DNA of 64,000 bases, from contig JAWWNJ010000038.1 in assembly GCA_037176885.1 (NCBI GenBank), forward strand, positions 1,302,001 to 1,366,000, given 5' to 3'. Both the position numbers and the translations under genes were made by a program. Positions 54,520 to 64,000 of the stretch are shown here, piece after piece. The notes below the pieces were generated by a model. It made no database searches, had not been told where the DNA came from, and was given only the letters and a program-made list of their open reading frames with translations. How positions within the stretch are numbered: the first letter of the stretch is position 1; every line of letters starts with the position of its first letter. This stretch comes from Favolaschia claudopus. Its lineage: Eukaryota > Basidiomycota > Agaricomycetes > Agaricales > Mycenaceae.

Positions 54520-54960
54520 CGCGAGTAAGCGAGTATGATTGTCGTCTGAAGCAAGTCCCGAAGAAAGGGCGTAGACCGGCACACGCATAAGGGTACAAGT
54601 AGGAGGGTATGCATGCCAGCTGCGGGTAAGAGGGTATGCGCGGCGTACGAATGAGCAGGTATGGCCGCAGTAGGGGTAAGAGGGTATGGCCGCAGTAGGG
54701 GTCAGAGTGTATGGCGGCAGAAGAGTACAAGGCTACAGTGGTAAACGAGTTAGGGGTGCGAAGGCAAATGAGTAAGAAGATACGCAGGGTACGGGTGAGA
54801 GTACGACAGCTAAAGGGTAAGAAGGTGCGGCGGGGTATGAGTGAGACGGTACGGCGGCGAACGAGTAAGAGAAAGGTATGGCGGCGTACGAGTGAGAAAG
54901 TTCGGCGATGTAACAGTGGGTACGTGCGGCGGGCGGAGTAGGCAGGCACCAGGCAGCGGC
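54520..54960. repeat. Degenerate ~26-bp tandem array
   Basis: Units resembling GGTATGGCCGCAGTAGGGGT followed by AAGAGG repeat with period about 26 bp; the clearest adjacent pair is at 54658-54710. Later units drift to GGTACGGCGGCGAACGAGTG. Array edges are fuzzy and the open frames across it are by-products of the repeat. Confidence 0.65.
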
Positions 54961-56627
54961 GCATGCAAGAGGGCGGTGCGCGCAGCATGCGGTAAGAGGG
55001 GCAACAGATAAGTAGAGTCGGCGGTGCCAACGAGCGTCAACGGGTGGGACACGGGCCAGAGATAGATGCGCGATGACACATGACAATGGAGAACAAAAGG
55101 AGCGAGGCGCGAACGCAAGATGGGCGTCGAACAAAGGGAGAACGAAGGTCGGTGAGGGTGCGGCAAACAAACAATATATCTCGACAAGATATGCGAAAGG
55201 CTCGCGGTATGGCCGTTGCTCTGCCCAGGTGATTCATGAACAGATAAAAAGAAAGGGAAAGAAAGTAGAAGATAATTAGGGTAACCAGAGCACAAACACG
55301 GTCCCTGACTGAGGTTTTGGCGCGAGTCGCGGGTAGCGCAGGCAATTAGCGATGATGTTAAGAGCGCGACCAGAGAAACGCCTTCTACGATACTGGGCGG
55401 CATGCCAAGATGTAGGGAGGAGGAAAAGAAATACACAAGCAGGAAAAAGGAGTAGTAGACACCGAGATATGATGGAGTGCGTGATGCGTGCTGCTCGAGG
55501 CAAAAATTGTAGCCCGGGGCAACACGAAGATGGGATGTCCCAACAGTCCGCACTCGGATTGAGAGCAGACGACGGCGCAGAGAGAGGAGGGGGCATGTGA
55601 TGGCGAAGTTCACGCTCACAATCTAGAACGTAGGCCGCGTTCGCACAACACGACAAACACGACGACGCGAAGACCAGTCTCAAGGCTAGACTGCAAGCCT
55701 AGCCTTGGACCCTCCGGGCCCCCTACTCAACGGAAAAGGAGTATATGGACGCCGAAAAAAAAAGGCAGAAAAAGGATGGGTAGCGAGGCAAGAGGTCACA
55801 GATCGGGTGGATCTCGACACTGATGATCAAACGTAACGCGACCACCCACCACAAATATCAATAAACAGACCCTTCCACCTATAACGCTCTTTCATAGTCC
55901 TCTCCCTGTCCTGAACTTTGGTCATCTCTACCTGAGGCCCCAGACTATTACTCTGACGAGTCTGTGCTACTACTAGTGCTCAGAAAGCCGTTTTTCTGTC
56001 GGAAATGCATACATCAGCTATAATTAGCGGCATTAACTATTTATGACCACCCGGAGAAAAGTGTAGAAATTGGGGAACACACCCCCAGGGTACTTCAGAA
56101 GGGCATGGTATAACTTTGCTTCTCTTGCGTCCCAAAAAGCGCTTCATTTACGTGCAAAACATTGCTTTTGAGCTGAAATCACAAAGTCCCGTGATCTGTC
56201 AATCAGCTTGCCACGCGAGATCACTGGTATGCCCGATCTCCCGATCTGACACCTCTTGTAGCGAGGACAAAAGAAAATGGATGGAGGAAGGCGAAAGAAA
56301 GTAAAGGACTTCGTGCATGAAGGCTCACTGTATCCTCTGGAGGAACCCGCTTCTGTGCGACCACCTGAAGCCTTCGTAGTCAGATATCTCGAGTTTCGGC
56401 GCGTATGGACCGGAGTTGCGCCGAGATGACGCGTTTGTCATCAGTCTTCTCCAAGCTCTTCGTGGTAAGCAGCCACTGAATTCCATTGAATTTGTATCGA
56501 TACGACACGAGGATGAGACGGAAAAGGTGCAGAGGGCCTATGGGCAACGAATCCAGAGGCAGCAAGGGGAGGATATGCGAAACGAAGAAACGGGGCGCGA
56601 GATGGTGGTGGTCGAAGGCAAACGGGT
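54961..56627. other. No gene recognised
   Basis: Continuation of the GC-rich degraded region, changing near 55730 to more AT-rich sequence. Frames up to 269 codons on the minus strand (54810-55619) reach into the tandem array and show no known motif. Confidence 0.35.
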
Positions 56628-56760
56628 AAGAGTGACGTGTCACGCCGCGCCGCCTCGAGTCACACTATCTCGCGCCTGATCTTAGCTTATCCTCTGACAA
56701 GCTTGACGTGAGGCACGAAGCTTGAGCCGTTTCGTGCCTCACGTCAAGCTTGTCTCGGAT
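56628..56760 (+). repeat. Hairpin repeat H, copy 2, perfect 24-bp stem
   Basis: AGTGACGTGTCACGCC, then ATCTTAGCTTATCCTCTGAC, then a hairpin with perfectly complementary 24-base arms at 56696-56719 (GACAAGCTTGACGTG...) and 56731-56754, and an 11-base loop GCTTGAGCCGT. Homologous to 46112-46222. Confidence 0.8.
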
Positions 56761-57991
56761 TTTTCTTATTGCGAGCGAAGCGAGCAATTCTACCCTTCAC
56801 GTGACTGGCTGGGGGCTAAGCAGAGCATGCAAACACGAACAAATGTTTTCGCAGTGGCTGACATTGGTCTCAGCACAGAATGCCCTCAAACTCATTCAGT
56901 TTTCTCAATCTCGCGGTAAAAACAGTACCAGAAGATGCGCATTGACAAGGCGGTTCGAATGATCCCGGTTTGAGGATATGCAAAGGAAAAACAACGACCG
57001 GTTATGTCCGAGAAAAAGGAGAGAAAATTCTGTCATTGGCATTACGCTTCGCGAGCACACCGCGCCTGAGCGGATCACTAGTGTAATCGGTCACTTTTTC
57101 CGCCTGCCGCTTCACATTTACCTCAAATTTTTCACCTTTTCCGCTGGTTCCGGGCCTTCGAATACCCTTCAAATAGGCATTGTGCGTAAAGGCATCACTG
57201 ATTTTACCCTAGCCGATGCTCCAGAGGCCGGCTATCGCTGTGTGGCTGTGCATTCGGTCACTTTTCTTGGGTCGGAAAAGTGAAAATTGATCCTAGGCTT
57301 TAATCCTTTATAACCCAGATAGCTACAATCAATACAAGTCGTTTGGCACAACTTTCGAGAAAATCAGGGTATTTCCTCGGCCCGAGAAAGGTTTTCAATG
57401 TTGCCATCAATCACCACCAAAAGCGATAGTTGGGAAGTGGTGACGCGAACTGTACTGTCTGCCCAAATCACGTGCTTATCACCATCATCAAATTCCCATA
57501 TCGGTTAGGGTTAAGATCGCGTGTTTCCCGGAATTTGCCGTGCCAGCTTTGGGCGGATCATCCAGGTAAGTCAGAGCAGACTCGGCTAGACTCGGCTACC
57601 ACTTTTTCTTGGTTTCTGCATGACACCTGAACACATCTGGCGTCAATCCATCCAAAATCAGAGCCAAAATGATGATTTTATTTTTTTCAGACCCGAAAAA
57701 AGTGAAACACCGTGGGAAAAAGTGAGTTCTCGACGCCAAACGCATTCTTTTCGTCGGTTTCCTTACTCAGAAAATCACAAAAACTCATTTCTGCATTCAA
57801 AAAAAAAGAGGGTCGGAAGAATGGTCTACTGCTCCATCCCAAGACAGTATTTTTGAATTCTGAGACCAGGGATGTCTTGCATTTGCTCAAATACACCATT
57901 TCTAGGTCCCACTTTTTACCCCAATGTTTTGTGGCCGGAGCTTAATGGCTGTCACACTTTGATCATGTGACCGCTCGTTGTTAGTGACTGA
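56761..57991. other. No gene recognised
   Basis: Short frames only. An AT-rich stretch at 57660-57860 contains several GAAAAA/TTTTTC motifs without clear repeats. Confidence 0.4.
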
Positions 57992-58066
57992 CGCCTAGAA
58001 AAATCGGTCATTTCGAGGGCTTTACTTCGCCGGAAATAGCCTCAGATTACCGAGGGTTTTACTCGC
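57992..58066. repeat. Dispersed repeat F, copy 3 (inverted)
   Basis: AAAAATCGGTCATTTCGAGG then GCTTTACTTCGCCGGAAATA; matches the complement of 47722-47790 over about 65 bp. Confidence 0.6.
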
Positions 58067-58109
58067 CGGCGATTTGCCATCACCCTTGGAATGGCGGGGT
58101 TGCCAAGTT

Positions 58110-58316
58110 GTAGGCTGAAGAATTTTGTATTCGCATTGCTTACAAATCGCACCACGTGATAGCTATAGCCTGATGCAAATTGAAATGGAGTCGATTGGGC
58201 TCACATCAATTTTTTGGGGGTGGCATCAGATGGCGCCGCTACTGCCGAGCCCTATAACCTATAGAAGGCCTTCAGCAAGGGCTGAACTCGTTTTAACGGC
58301 TATAGGCCGGTCACTG
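58110..58316. mobile_element. One-ended relative of the 484-bp hAT element
   Basis: Contains TTGTATTCGC and GCTTACAAATCGCACCACGT, then a different middle, then GGCCTTCAGCAAGGGCTGAA and GGCCGGTCACTG, matching the left half of 35236-35719 in inverted orientation. The other end is absent and no 8-bp duplication can be tested. Confidence 0.7.
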
Positions 58317-58822
58317 GGCGCTGGCTCGCTCTTTTCATCTGCTCCCTCGTCTCTGCCTCGAGCTTCGCACCTAGGCCTGTACCACACTACTCCCCGCCAC
58401 GAGTACGCAAATCCCCGCGCGCTGCTTGGTTGTTCGTCGTTCCATCTGCGCCGAATACGACGATGGTACCTTGACAATTAAATCAGCCACGTCGCCGCGC
58501 GCAGCTGGAGGATACAACGTAGCAACATCGACTGCTGCCGATTCGTTTGGCGGAGACCTGGGGTTCGGAATGGGGAGGCGTTGAGAGGAAGAATCTTGAA
58601 GGCTAGAGCCTGAGATGAAGGGAATGATCCAGTGAGCGGATGCTCATTCCCCTGCTCCGCCGTTCGACCGCCCGCTATCTATTCGCAATGTGGAGATTCC
58701 CCTCGCCAACGCCGCTGCTCATTCGCCTAAGCTCACGCTCGCTCGTCCGCTACCTGCGTGCCTACGCTCAACGCGCTGCCGGAGGATTCGCGTGCTTCTG
58801 TTGTGTCTCGACATCCTCGTCG
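58317..58822. other. No gene recognised
   Basis: GC-rich. A partial match to the hairpin series (GTGGAGATTCCCCTCGCC, 58689-58706) suggests that the repeat region begins here. Confidence 0.4.
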
Positions 58823-58880
58823 GATACGACCACGCGTGGATCTCCGTTTTATCAAACGTTGAGATTCCTCTCGCCGTATC
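58823..58880 (+). repeat. Hairpin series, unit H1
   Basis: Outer arms GATACG (58823-58828) and CGTATC (58875-58880); inner arms GGATCTC-CGTTT and AAACG-TT-GAGATTCC around loop TATC (58838-58868). 58 nt long, as are H2 and H4. Confidence 0.75.
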
Positions 58881-59336
58881 TTTCGCCGTTGACGCTCCTT
58901 CACGCACACCCTCGACTCGCCTTCGTGTCGCCGCCTTCAACAACGTCGAACGGTGACACGCAGCCGTTATTTTCGCTCTTCCTCCCTGTTTGCGCACTGC
59001 CGCGGCGCGAGCAAGCTCCGCGTTGTCGCCGACGACTCTCACGCCGTCGTCGACGTGGCAGGCATTCTTTCTTGTCTCCTCCCTCCACCCCTTCCGCGCT
59101 GCCGCTGGCCCCCAATAGCTTTCTCCCATCGAAAGAGACTCTCAAATTCAAGACTTCAAGAGCAGCCAGGGACTGGGAACAGCTGAAGCTGAAATAAAAG
59201 ATTCCGGGGATAGGAAGGAAGGAATGAGCTCGAAAACTCGAAAACGAAGTGAATTCTGTGAGCGATATGGACTACTCGTTCGCTCGCCGACGCCGCTGCG
59301 CAATCATCTGGCCGACGCAATATGTCAGCTTCGCTG

Positions 59337-59394
59337 AATACGACTCAGCGTAAGTCTCCGTTTCATCAAACGTCGAGACTACGCTCGCCGTATT
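59337..59394 (+). repeat. Hairpin series, unit H2
   Basis: Outer arms AATACG and CGTATT; inner arms AGTCTC-CGTTT and AAACG-TC-GAGACT around CATC (59353-59380), perfectly paired except the TC bulge. Confidence 0.8.
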
Positions 59395-59556
59395 TTGCAT
59401 TGCTGGCGCGTTCTTGCGCTCACCAGCAACGTCGCCCAGGAACTACCTGCACCCGCAGCTCACTTCATCCACGATCAATCCGTCTTCGTCCTCCACCCTC
59501 CTCCTTTCCCGTGAACGAAGTAAGCCTAGGCGTACTGTCTGCGCTAACGCGGCGGA

Positions 59557-59591
59557 GCAAAAGTCTCCGTCAATAGGCGTCGAGACTTTGC
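59557..59591 (+). repeat. Hairpin series, unit H3 (short)
   Basis: Arms GCAAAAGTCTC-CGTC and GGCG-TC-GAGACTTTGC around AATA. The terminal arm is extended and the inner one is one pair shorter. Outer ATACG arms are not clear. Confidence 0.65.
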
Positions 59592-60477
59592 TCACCCGTA
59601 CCTTGCGTTGACTCTTCGTCTTCCGCCACTCTCCTTTGCCGCGCACGACCTCGCTACGCCGAATGCCACGCTCTCACGCCGTCGTCGATGTGGCAATACC
59701 TTCCATTCTCTCTCTTCTCCATCTCGTCTGCGTCGCCACCGATCGTTCGAATATCTTCAATCGCAAGTGATGTCTATTCCGGCTCAATCCCAGCCGGTTA
59801 AATGGCTGGTGTCAACTGCGAAGAGGGGAATCTGGCAATTGGTGGCTGCCAAAGGACGGGGAGGGAGGATCCAGCCAAGGAACGAAAGGCCGCCGACTTC
59901 CACTGCGTCATCTGCGTGGTCAACAACTCCCCACTTCTCCTCCATCCCGACGAGTCCCGCTCGTGGATTGACTCGCCGCCGTGGCGCAGGAATTACCGCG
60001 ACTCCCCACCTGTACCGCGACTCCCCACCTGGCGTAAATTGCCGTTTCGCTCAGAACTCGGCGCCTTAAGTATCCGCAAGTAGGAGAAGTTATCCGGACG
60101 CCGCCTTCTTACCGATGGCTCTCACGTGGACGTCGACGTGGCAGCACTAACCTCTTCTCCCTCCTCCATCTCATATGCTCCGCCGCCCCGCCATTCGAGG
60201 ACCCTGTCGACCTCGGAAGACGATCAATTCGAATTCGGCACCGGCAGCCTGGGAGTTGATGCTGCGGGCCTGCGGCTTACGCTCTTTCTCATGGAGAAGC
60301 GATGGGAGAATGGGGGGCTGGGAGCTGCGAGGAGGGATATCGAGGGATAGGGTGGAGGAAACTACTAGCGGGAGAACGAAGTGAGTAGAGACCCATTCTT
60401 TCAGCTGCGTTGTTACTCGAGCGACCGCCTCTTCGTGGCGCTCAGCTGGTTGGACGTGCAATATGCCAGCTCCGTCG

Positions 60478-60535
60478 AATACGTCTCGGCGTTAATCTCC
60501 ATTTCATCAAACGTCGAGATTGCGCTCGCCGTATT
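60478..60535 (+). repeat. Hairpin series, unit H4
   Basis: Outer arms AATACG and CGTATT; inner arms AATCTC-CATTT and AAACG-TC-GAGATT around CATC (60494-60521). One A/C mismatch in the inner arm on this strand. Confidence 0.75.
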
Positions 60536-60797
60536 CCACGTTGCTGGCGCGTTCTCCCACTCTCCCGCAACGTCTCTCGGCAATCTTCCGACGACGTTCG
60601 CACCGCCGCGTTTCACACCTTCAAAGTTCTATCCGCCTTCGTTGTCCGCCGCCCTACCTCAGCATCGACGTATTCCCCGGCCTGGGAGTCTACCTCTGCC
60701 AAGGCTGGTTTTGTGGTTCAGAGACTTCGAATGGGAGTGCTTCGCCGATGCCATCTCTCCCAAACGTCTACACGCCTCCCGCATGTCTCTCCGTCGG

Positions 60798-60857
60798 TAT
60801 ACGTCTGCGCGAGTCTCCGTTCTATCGAACGTCGAGATTTCGTCACGTAGACGTATC
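60798..60857 (+). repeat. Hairpin series, unit H5
   Basis: Outer arms ATACGTCTGCG and CGTAGACGTAT (one G/T pair); inner arms AGTCTC-CGTTC and GAACG-TC-GAGATT around TATC (60812-60839). The outer arm is longer than in H2. Confidence 0.75.
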
Positions 60858-61001
60858 TTCTGTCGCAACTCGGTGTTAAGGCATAAGGAGTGGGGGGCTG
60901 CTAGAATGAAAGCAAGAAGTGGATGCTAATGAATGGAATTCGTACGAGAGCGGAGAATAAAGAACAAAGGCTAGCACCAGCGCCATACTCAACTGAACCG
61001 A

Positions 61002-61029
61002 GGTCTCCGTCTGGTCGGACGTCGAGATT
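61002..61029 (+). repeat. Hairpin series, unit H6
   Basis: Inner arms GGTCTC-CGTCT and GGACG-TC-GAGATT around GGTC, with three G/T pairs on this strand. The outer arm is weak. Confidence 0.65.
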
Positions 61030-61835
61030 CGCTGAGGCGAGTACCGAATGCATTGATGGACGATTTTTTGGTCGGAAATTTCTTTCTTCGAGCGTTTGCC
61101 AACTGGGGGGCAGTGTATGGATATAGAGTCGCAAACACTCTCAGCAGGAGCGGAACTCAAGGACGTCAGAGACGGCGTGAGCTCGGACTGATGCGATGAC
61201 CTCGAGCGTTCAATGCGTTGCGTTTATTGCGGTCGAGGATATTGTGATGTGATAGGAAAAGGAATATATTTTCGTTGCTATTCCGACTCGTCGTCGACGC
61301 GGCGAATTCAATAATTGCCTTGTAGCTGAGTACGAAAGATGGCTGGAGGGAGAGGTGTTCAAGTTGGGATGGACAAGAAGGAAAGGAGCTTGAACAAATA
61401 CAAGGTGCTCTTCCCGGTTTCGTGGATTGAATCGTTGTCATCCGCGCGCAGTGTTGGCGCCAGCGGACTCTCACGCCATCGACTATGTGGCAGCCAATTT
61501 AGATCCTGTTTGGATCCTGTTGGTCGCATCGCTCAATCCAGCTATGAAAGGTCCTCGTCCAAGCCGTCCAAAGTCATGCTCTGCCTATCAACACCCTTCC
61601 CATCTTCAACGCCATCCGCTGGCTCAGTTCTCGCGCTCGTTCCCTTATTGTATCAGCTCGTATTGGCGATTCACGAGATGGCGGCGAACTCCTTCTTCGT
61701 TCATCCCGCTTGCCGTACTACATACTACATACCCTCGTTCGTCGCCGTCGGTCGCCGACTCCTGGTCGATTCTGCCATCCTTTACCATCTCTTTGCGAGC
61801 CAACATGACGAGCAACGTCAGACAAACCATGTGTG

Positions 61836-61863
61836 AATCTCCGTCTGATAAGACGTCGAGATT
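61836..61863 (+). repeat. Hairpin series, unit H7
   Basis: Inner arms AATCTC-CGTCT and AGACG-TC-GAGATT around GATA, perfectly paired except the bulge. No outer arm. Confidence 0.7.
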
Positions 61864-62710
61864 TAACTGGTCGCTTCTTGAGTCATCTAGGACGAGTTTA
61901 CTGAAACTCTTTCGCTAGTTGGTCGACCCACGGTGGTTGCGGTGAAGGAAGAGAAGTCGGAGACTGTGGGTGGACGCTAGAGTCGACGAACGCTATAGCC
62001 TCCGTTGAGGATCTCGTTCTAGAATGCAACGTGCCTACGCCGAGTTGGACGTTGAGATTTCTCTTTCAGGACTGCTAAGTCCACGCCCTCGACGTTTATC
62101 CCTGGATTCATGAGCTTTCTACGCTCGTCGTTCACTACTGGAGTTTTGAACGGATGCCTTTCGATATTGATTTCGAACGGATGAATCTAGGTCTATTATT
62201 GAAACCTCGAGCGCCGCCTTGATGCGTCGCGCTCGGTTGGTGTTTGGAGAAATGATATGGGGGGCAGTGTTATCCATTGTGTTAGCTACGTCGATGGTTG
62301 GTTCATGAGTGATACTCTTCATTCTTATGCATGAATGGATGCCTTTGAATATTACTTCAAAGGATGAACCATAATCATCACCACAAAAGCGGTCAGGGAA
62401 TAGCTCTCTTGAGAATTCGGTGGTTGTCGATTGGTTGTCGATGATTCATCTGGACATCTTTGTGAACTTATTAGCAGTTGAGCTCCAACGGCTGAGCTCC
62501 TGCAGTTTGCTTGGTGATGGAAAATTGGCCAAATTTTTTTCCACAAGTCAAGGGCTGCGTACTCTATCCTGTGGGGCTAGACAATGGGAACCGGCATTGC
62601 ATGAGTGAATTTTTCAATGTGTTTTTTCCCATCGCACTTTTCAGCGGTGAACCCTACGGGAAAATAAGCATCATAGGATGAAAGTTCTCCTAAAAGTGAT
62701 CCCAGCCATA
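61864..62710. other. End of the repeat region; no gene recognised
   Basis: A half hairpin (TTGGACGTTGAGATTTC, 62045-62061) marks the last trace of the series. Further on, 62280-62400 has two ATTCATGCATGAATGGATG-like motifs. No gene. Confidence 0.4.
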
Positions 62711-62875
62711 TCTTACTTTACCTAGTTTGCTGGCAATTTGAGCTCGTAATAGCCGCTGCAAGATGGCCATTTTGGCCTAAAAATGCCAAATGTATTCAAA
62801 AAATGGCCAAAATGACCATCTTCACGCAGCCATTGCGAGCTCAAACCTGCAGGAATCTAGGTCAAGTAACATATG
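62711..62875. repeat. ~160-bp foldback
   Basis: ATATCTTACTTTACCTAG ... AAGATGGCCATTTTGGCC pairs with GGCCAAAATGACCATCTT ... CTAGGTCAAGTAACATAT around a centre near 62795. Arms are about 75 bp with several mismatches and small gaps. The outermost bases still match (ATAT). Confidence 0.8.
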
Positions 62876-64000
62876 ACTGATGTCCTGTTTGCGAGTACTT
62901 TCGACCTATGAAGGCCGTTTTGCGGTGGGGTGTAGCACTGAAAAGTGCCCTGGAAATAGATGCTTTGAAAAATTCATTGCTTCTGAATTACTATATATGG
63001 TAATGGGATAAGTTGTCCAAAAATTTTCAGTACACCCATATTTCGTGTTCGGGAATTTGTTTGGGTTAAAATACCCACTGAATGTCTCAGAACCACGTGT
63101 TGCATTGTTTTCTGCGGCCACTGTACCTTGTACTCAATTCTCACGGCAAAATAGCACAGACCACCCATCTCCGAGCCAGATTTTCTTGCAAGTACAGACT
63201 CCACATCCGACAATGACCAAGAGCTGTGGCCTTGCGTGGGCCCATGACATGACCTCTGGGTTCTTTCTTTGTGACATCTTGAACAGCGAAGCAATGGTCT
63301 ATTCAGTATCACAAGCCCGTATCTCGCGCAATGGGGCCGGATTGGAGTCGGACTTGCGGTGTGACGGTTATTAGCGGGATTTAGATTCTCGTTAGTCCGT
63401 TTTTAAGTTGCACGGCGCGCGAACGGTACAAGCTTGTTATGTAATCCTTGTGACCGTCACAAGGCGTGATTTTATTCCCTCTCCCTTGTTACGCCCGTCT
63501 CGCCGCATTTTCTGCTCTAGATTTCAGCTAGGTACATTTCTATTGACCCTATCTACCTCTCTGGTTACCCAGTACTCGAAAGCGGGGCTCAAGCTCGGGG
63601 AACTATTGGTCCCATCAAGGATTTGTCTTTGTTTGAAACTACCGCTCACTCCTTCCACTGCGGCCTTACCTGGTCGTTGAAGAAGACAGGCTTATTGAAC
63701 TCGCTCGTTTCTCTGCCACCAAGGTCGGCGAGACGCCTTGTCTGAAACGTAGTGCTTCGTACTTAATTGAGTAACTCTCGTATCAGCCTCACGGAACGTG
63801 TCAATGGGTTTCTGTCGAAAGTTCTCCACCTCTTGTTTGGCGCCGTGGGGCATGGATATGGGTAGGCACCCCAGCCACCGTGAGGATGATTCTGCACAAC
63901 TCCAAATTAATGCATCGTATGTTGTTCTCTCGCCACATCATTCCTTGAAACCATTATGTCCAAAGGCCCACAAGGAAACTGCCTATCTAACTCTTGAGAT
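62876..64000. other. No gene recognised
   Basis: Frames up to 112 codons on both strands, none recognised, and no repeat identified. The window ends here, so a gene continuing beyond cannot be judged. Confidence 0.4.

Larger units (their letters stand above)
58823..61863. repeat. Degenerate repeat region carrying the hairpin series
   Basis: Besides the hairpins, a second motif CTCACGCCGTCGTCGACGTGG occurs near 59036, 59668, 60118 and 61466 between them, so the region consists of irregularly duplicated, diverged units of roughly 0.4-0.9 kb. On the minus strand the hairpin can be read as peptide ISTFDETEI-like and the second motif as CHVDDGVR-like, so an ancestral coding unit on that strand cannot be excluded. 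No complete frame or known domain was found on either strand. Confidence 0.6.

Noticed and set aside
54658..54710. Telomere or centromere satellite
   Set aside because: Unit is not telomere-like (no TTAGGG runs) and the array is too short and local to be a satellite.
54810..55619. 269-codon minus-strand frame
   Set aside because: Extends into the 26-bp tandem array and is Leu/Pro/His/Ser-rich; probably a composition effect.
58823..61863. CRISPR array
   Set aside because: Repeats are spaced 190-940 bp apart, vary in sequence and lie in a eukaryotic genome; not a CRISPR layout.

Overview
This window looks like a transposon-dominated block of a mushroom-forming fungus (Basidiomycota, probably Agaricomycetes). 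The reasons are introns of about 47-56 bp with GT..AG ends, a Helitron, chromodomain Ty3/gypsy retroelements, and several protein families I know mainly from repeat-rich agaricomycete genomes: a DDE transposase joined to a 3'-5' exonuclease, an rve-type integrase family and a Crypton-like tyrosine recombinase. I found no convincing intact single-copy host gene and no rRNA or functional tRNA gene. Nearly every coding region is a relic broken by stops, frameshifts or insertions.

Layout. 0.7-6.9 kb (minus strand): two Helitron fragments separated by a complete Tc1/mariner element (2818-4415), with a Helitron-type 3' end at 743. 6.9-9.5 kb: an integrase fragment, a TCATGA-rich repeat with a 128-bp tandem duplication, tRNA-like B-box remnants and a second Helitron-type 3' end. 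9.9-21.2 kb (minus): one large broken gene for the DDE transposase plus DEDDy exonuclease, split by a full-length Ty3/gypsy element (14723-20668, 5-bp target duplication AAATC), a 453-bp MITE and other debris. 22-26 kb: a foldback element, then sequence with no recognisable gene. 26.3-32.3 kb (minus): a second, different Ty3/gypsy relic that received at least three later insertions (286-bp MITE, 210-bp MITE, TCATGA-rich element). 32-42 kb: MITEs (including a hAT type with a perfect 8-bp target duplication), an Ulp1-like and a SAM-like fragment, and the second 286-bp MITE. 43-47 kb: a Crypton-like tyrosine recombinase relic (minus) and a multi-exon transposon-like gene (plus) whose 52-bp intron holds a 1428-bp TA-flanked element. 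50.4-51.0 kb: a second hAT-type MITE. 51-56 kb: GC-rich degraded sequence with a tandem array. 58.8-61.9 kb: repeated copies of a short hairpin whose arms change together. 62.7 kb: a 160-bp foldback.

The insertions give relative ages. The DDE-exonuclease gene and the minus-strand gypsy element are old hosts. The 14.7-20.7 kb gypsy element (near-identical LTRs) and the 286-bp MITE (two copies almost identical) are recent. The most unusual signals are the exonuclease lying between the second aspartate and the probable third acidic residue of a DDE transposase, the co-varying hairpin series at 58.8-61.9 kb, the mariner element whose two flanks come from opposite ends of a Helitron gene, and the element lodged inside a tiny intron. 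All coordinates and motifs were read by eye; no database search was run.
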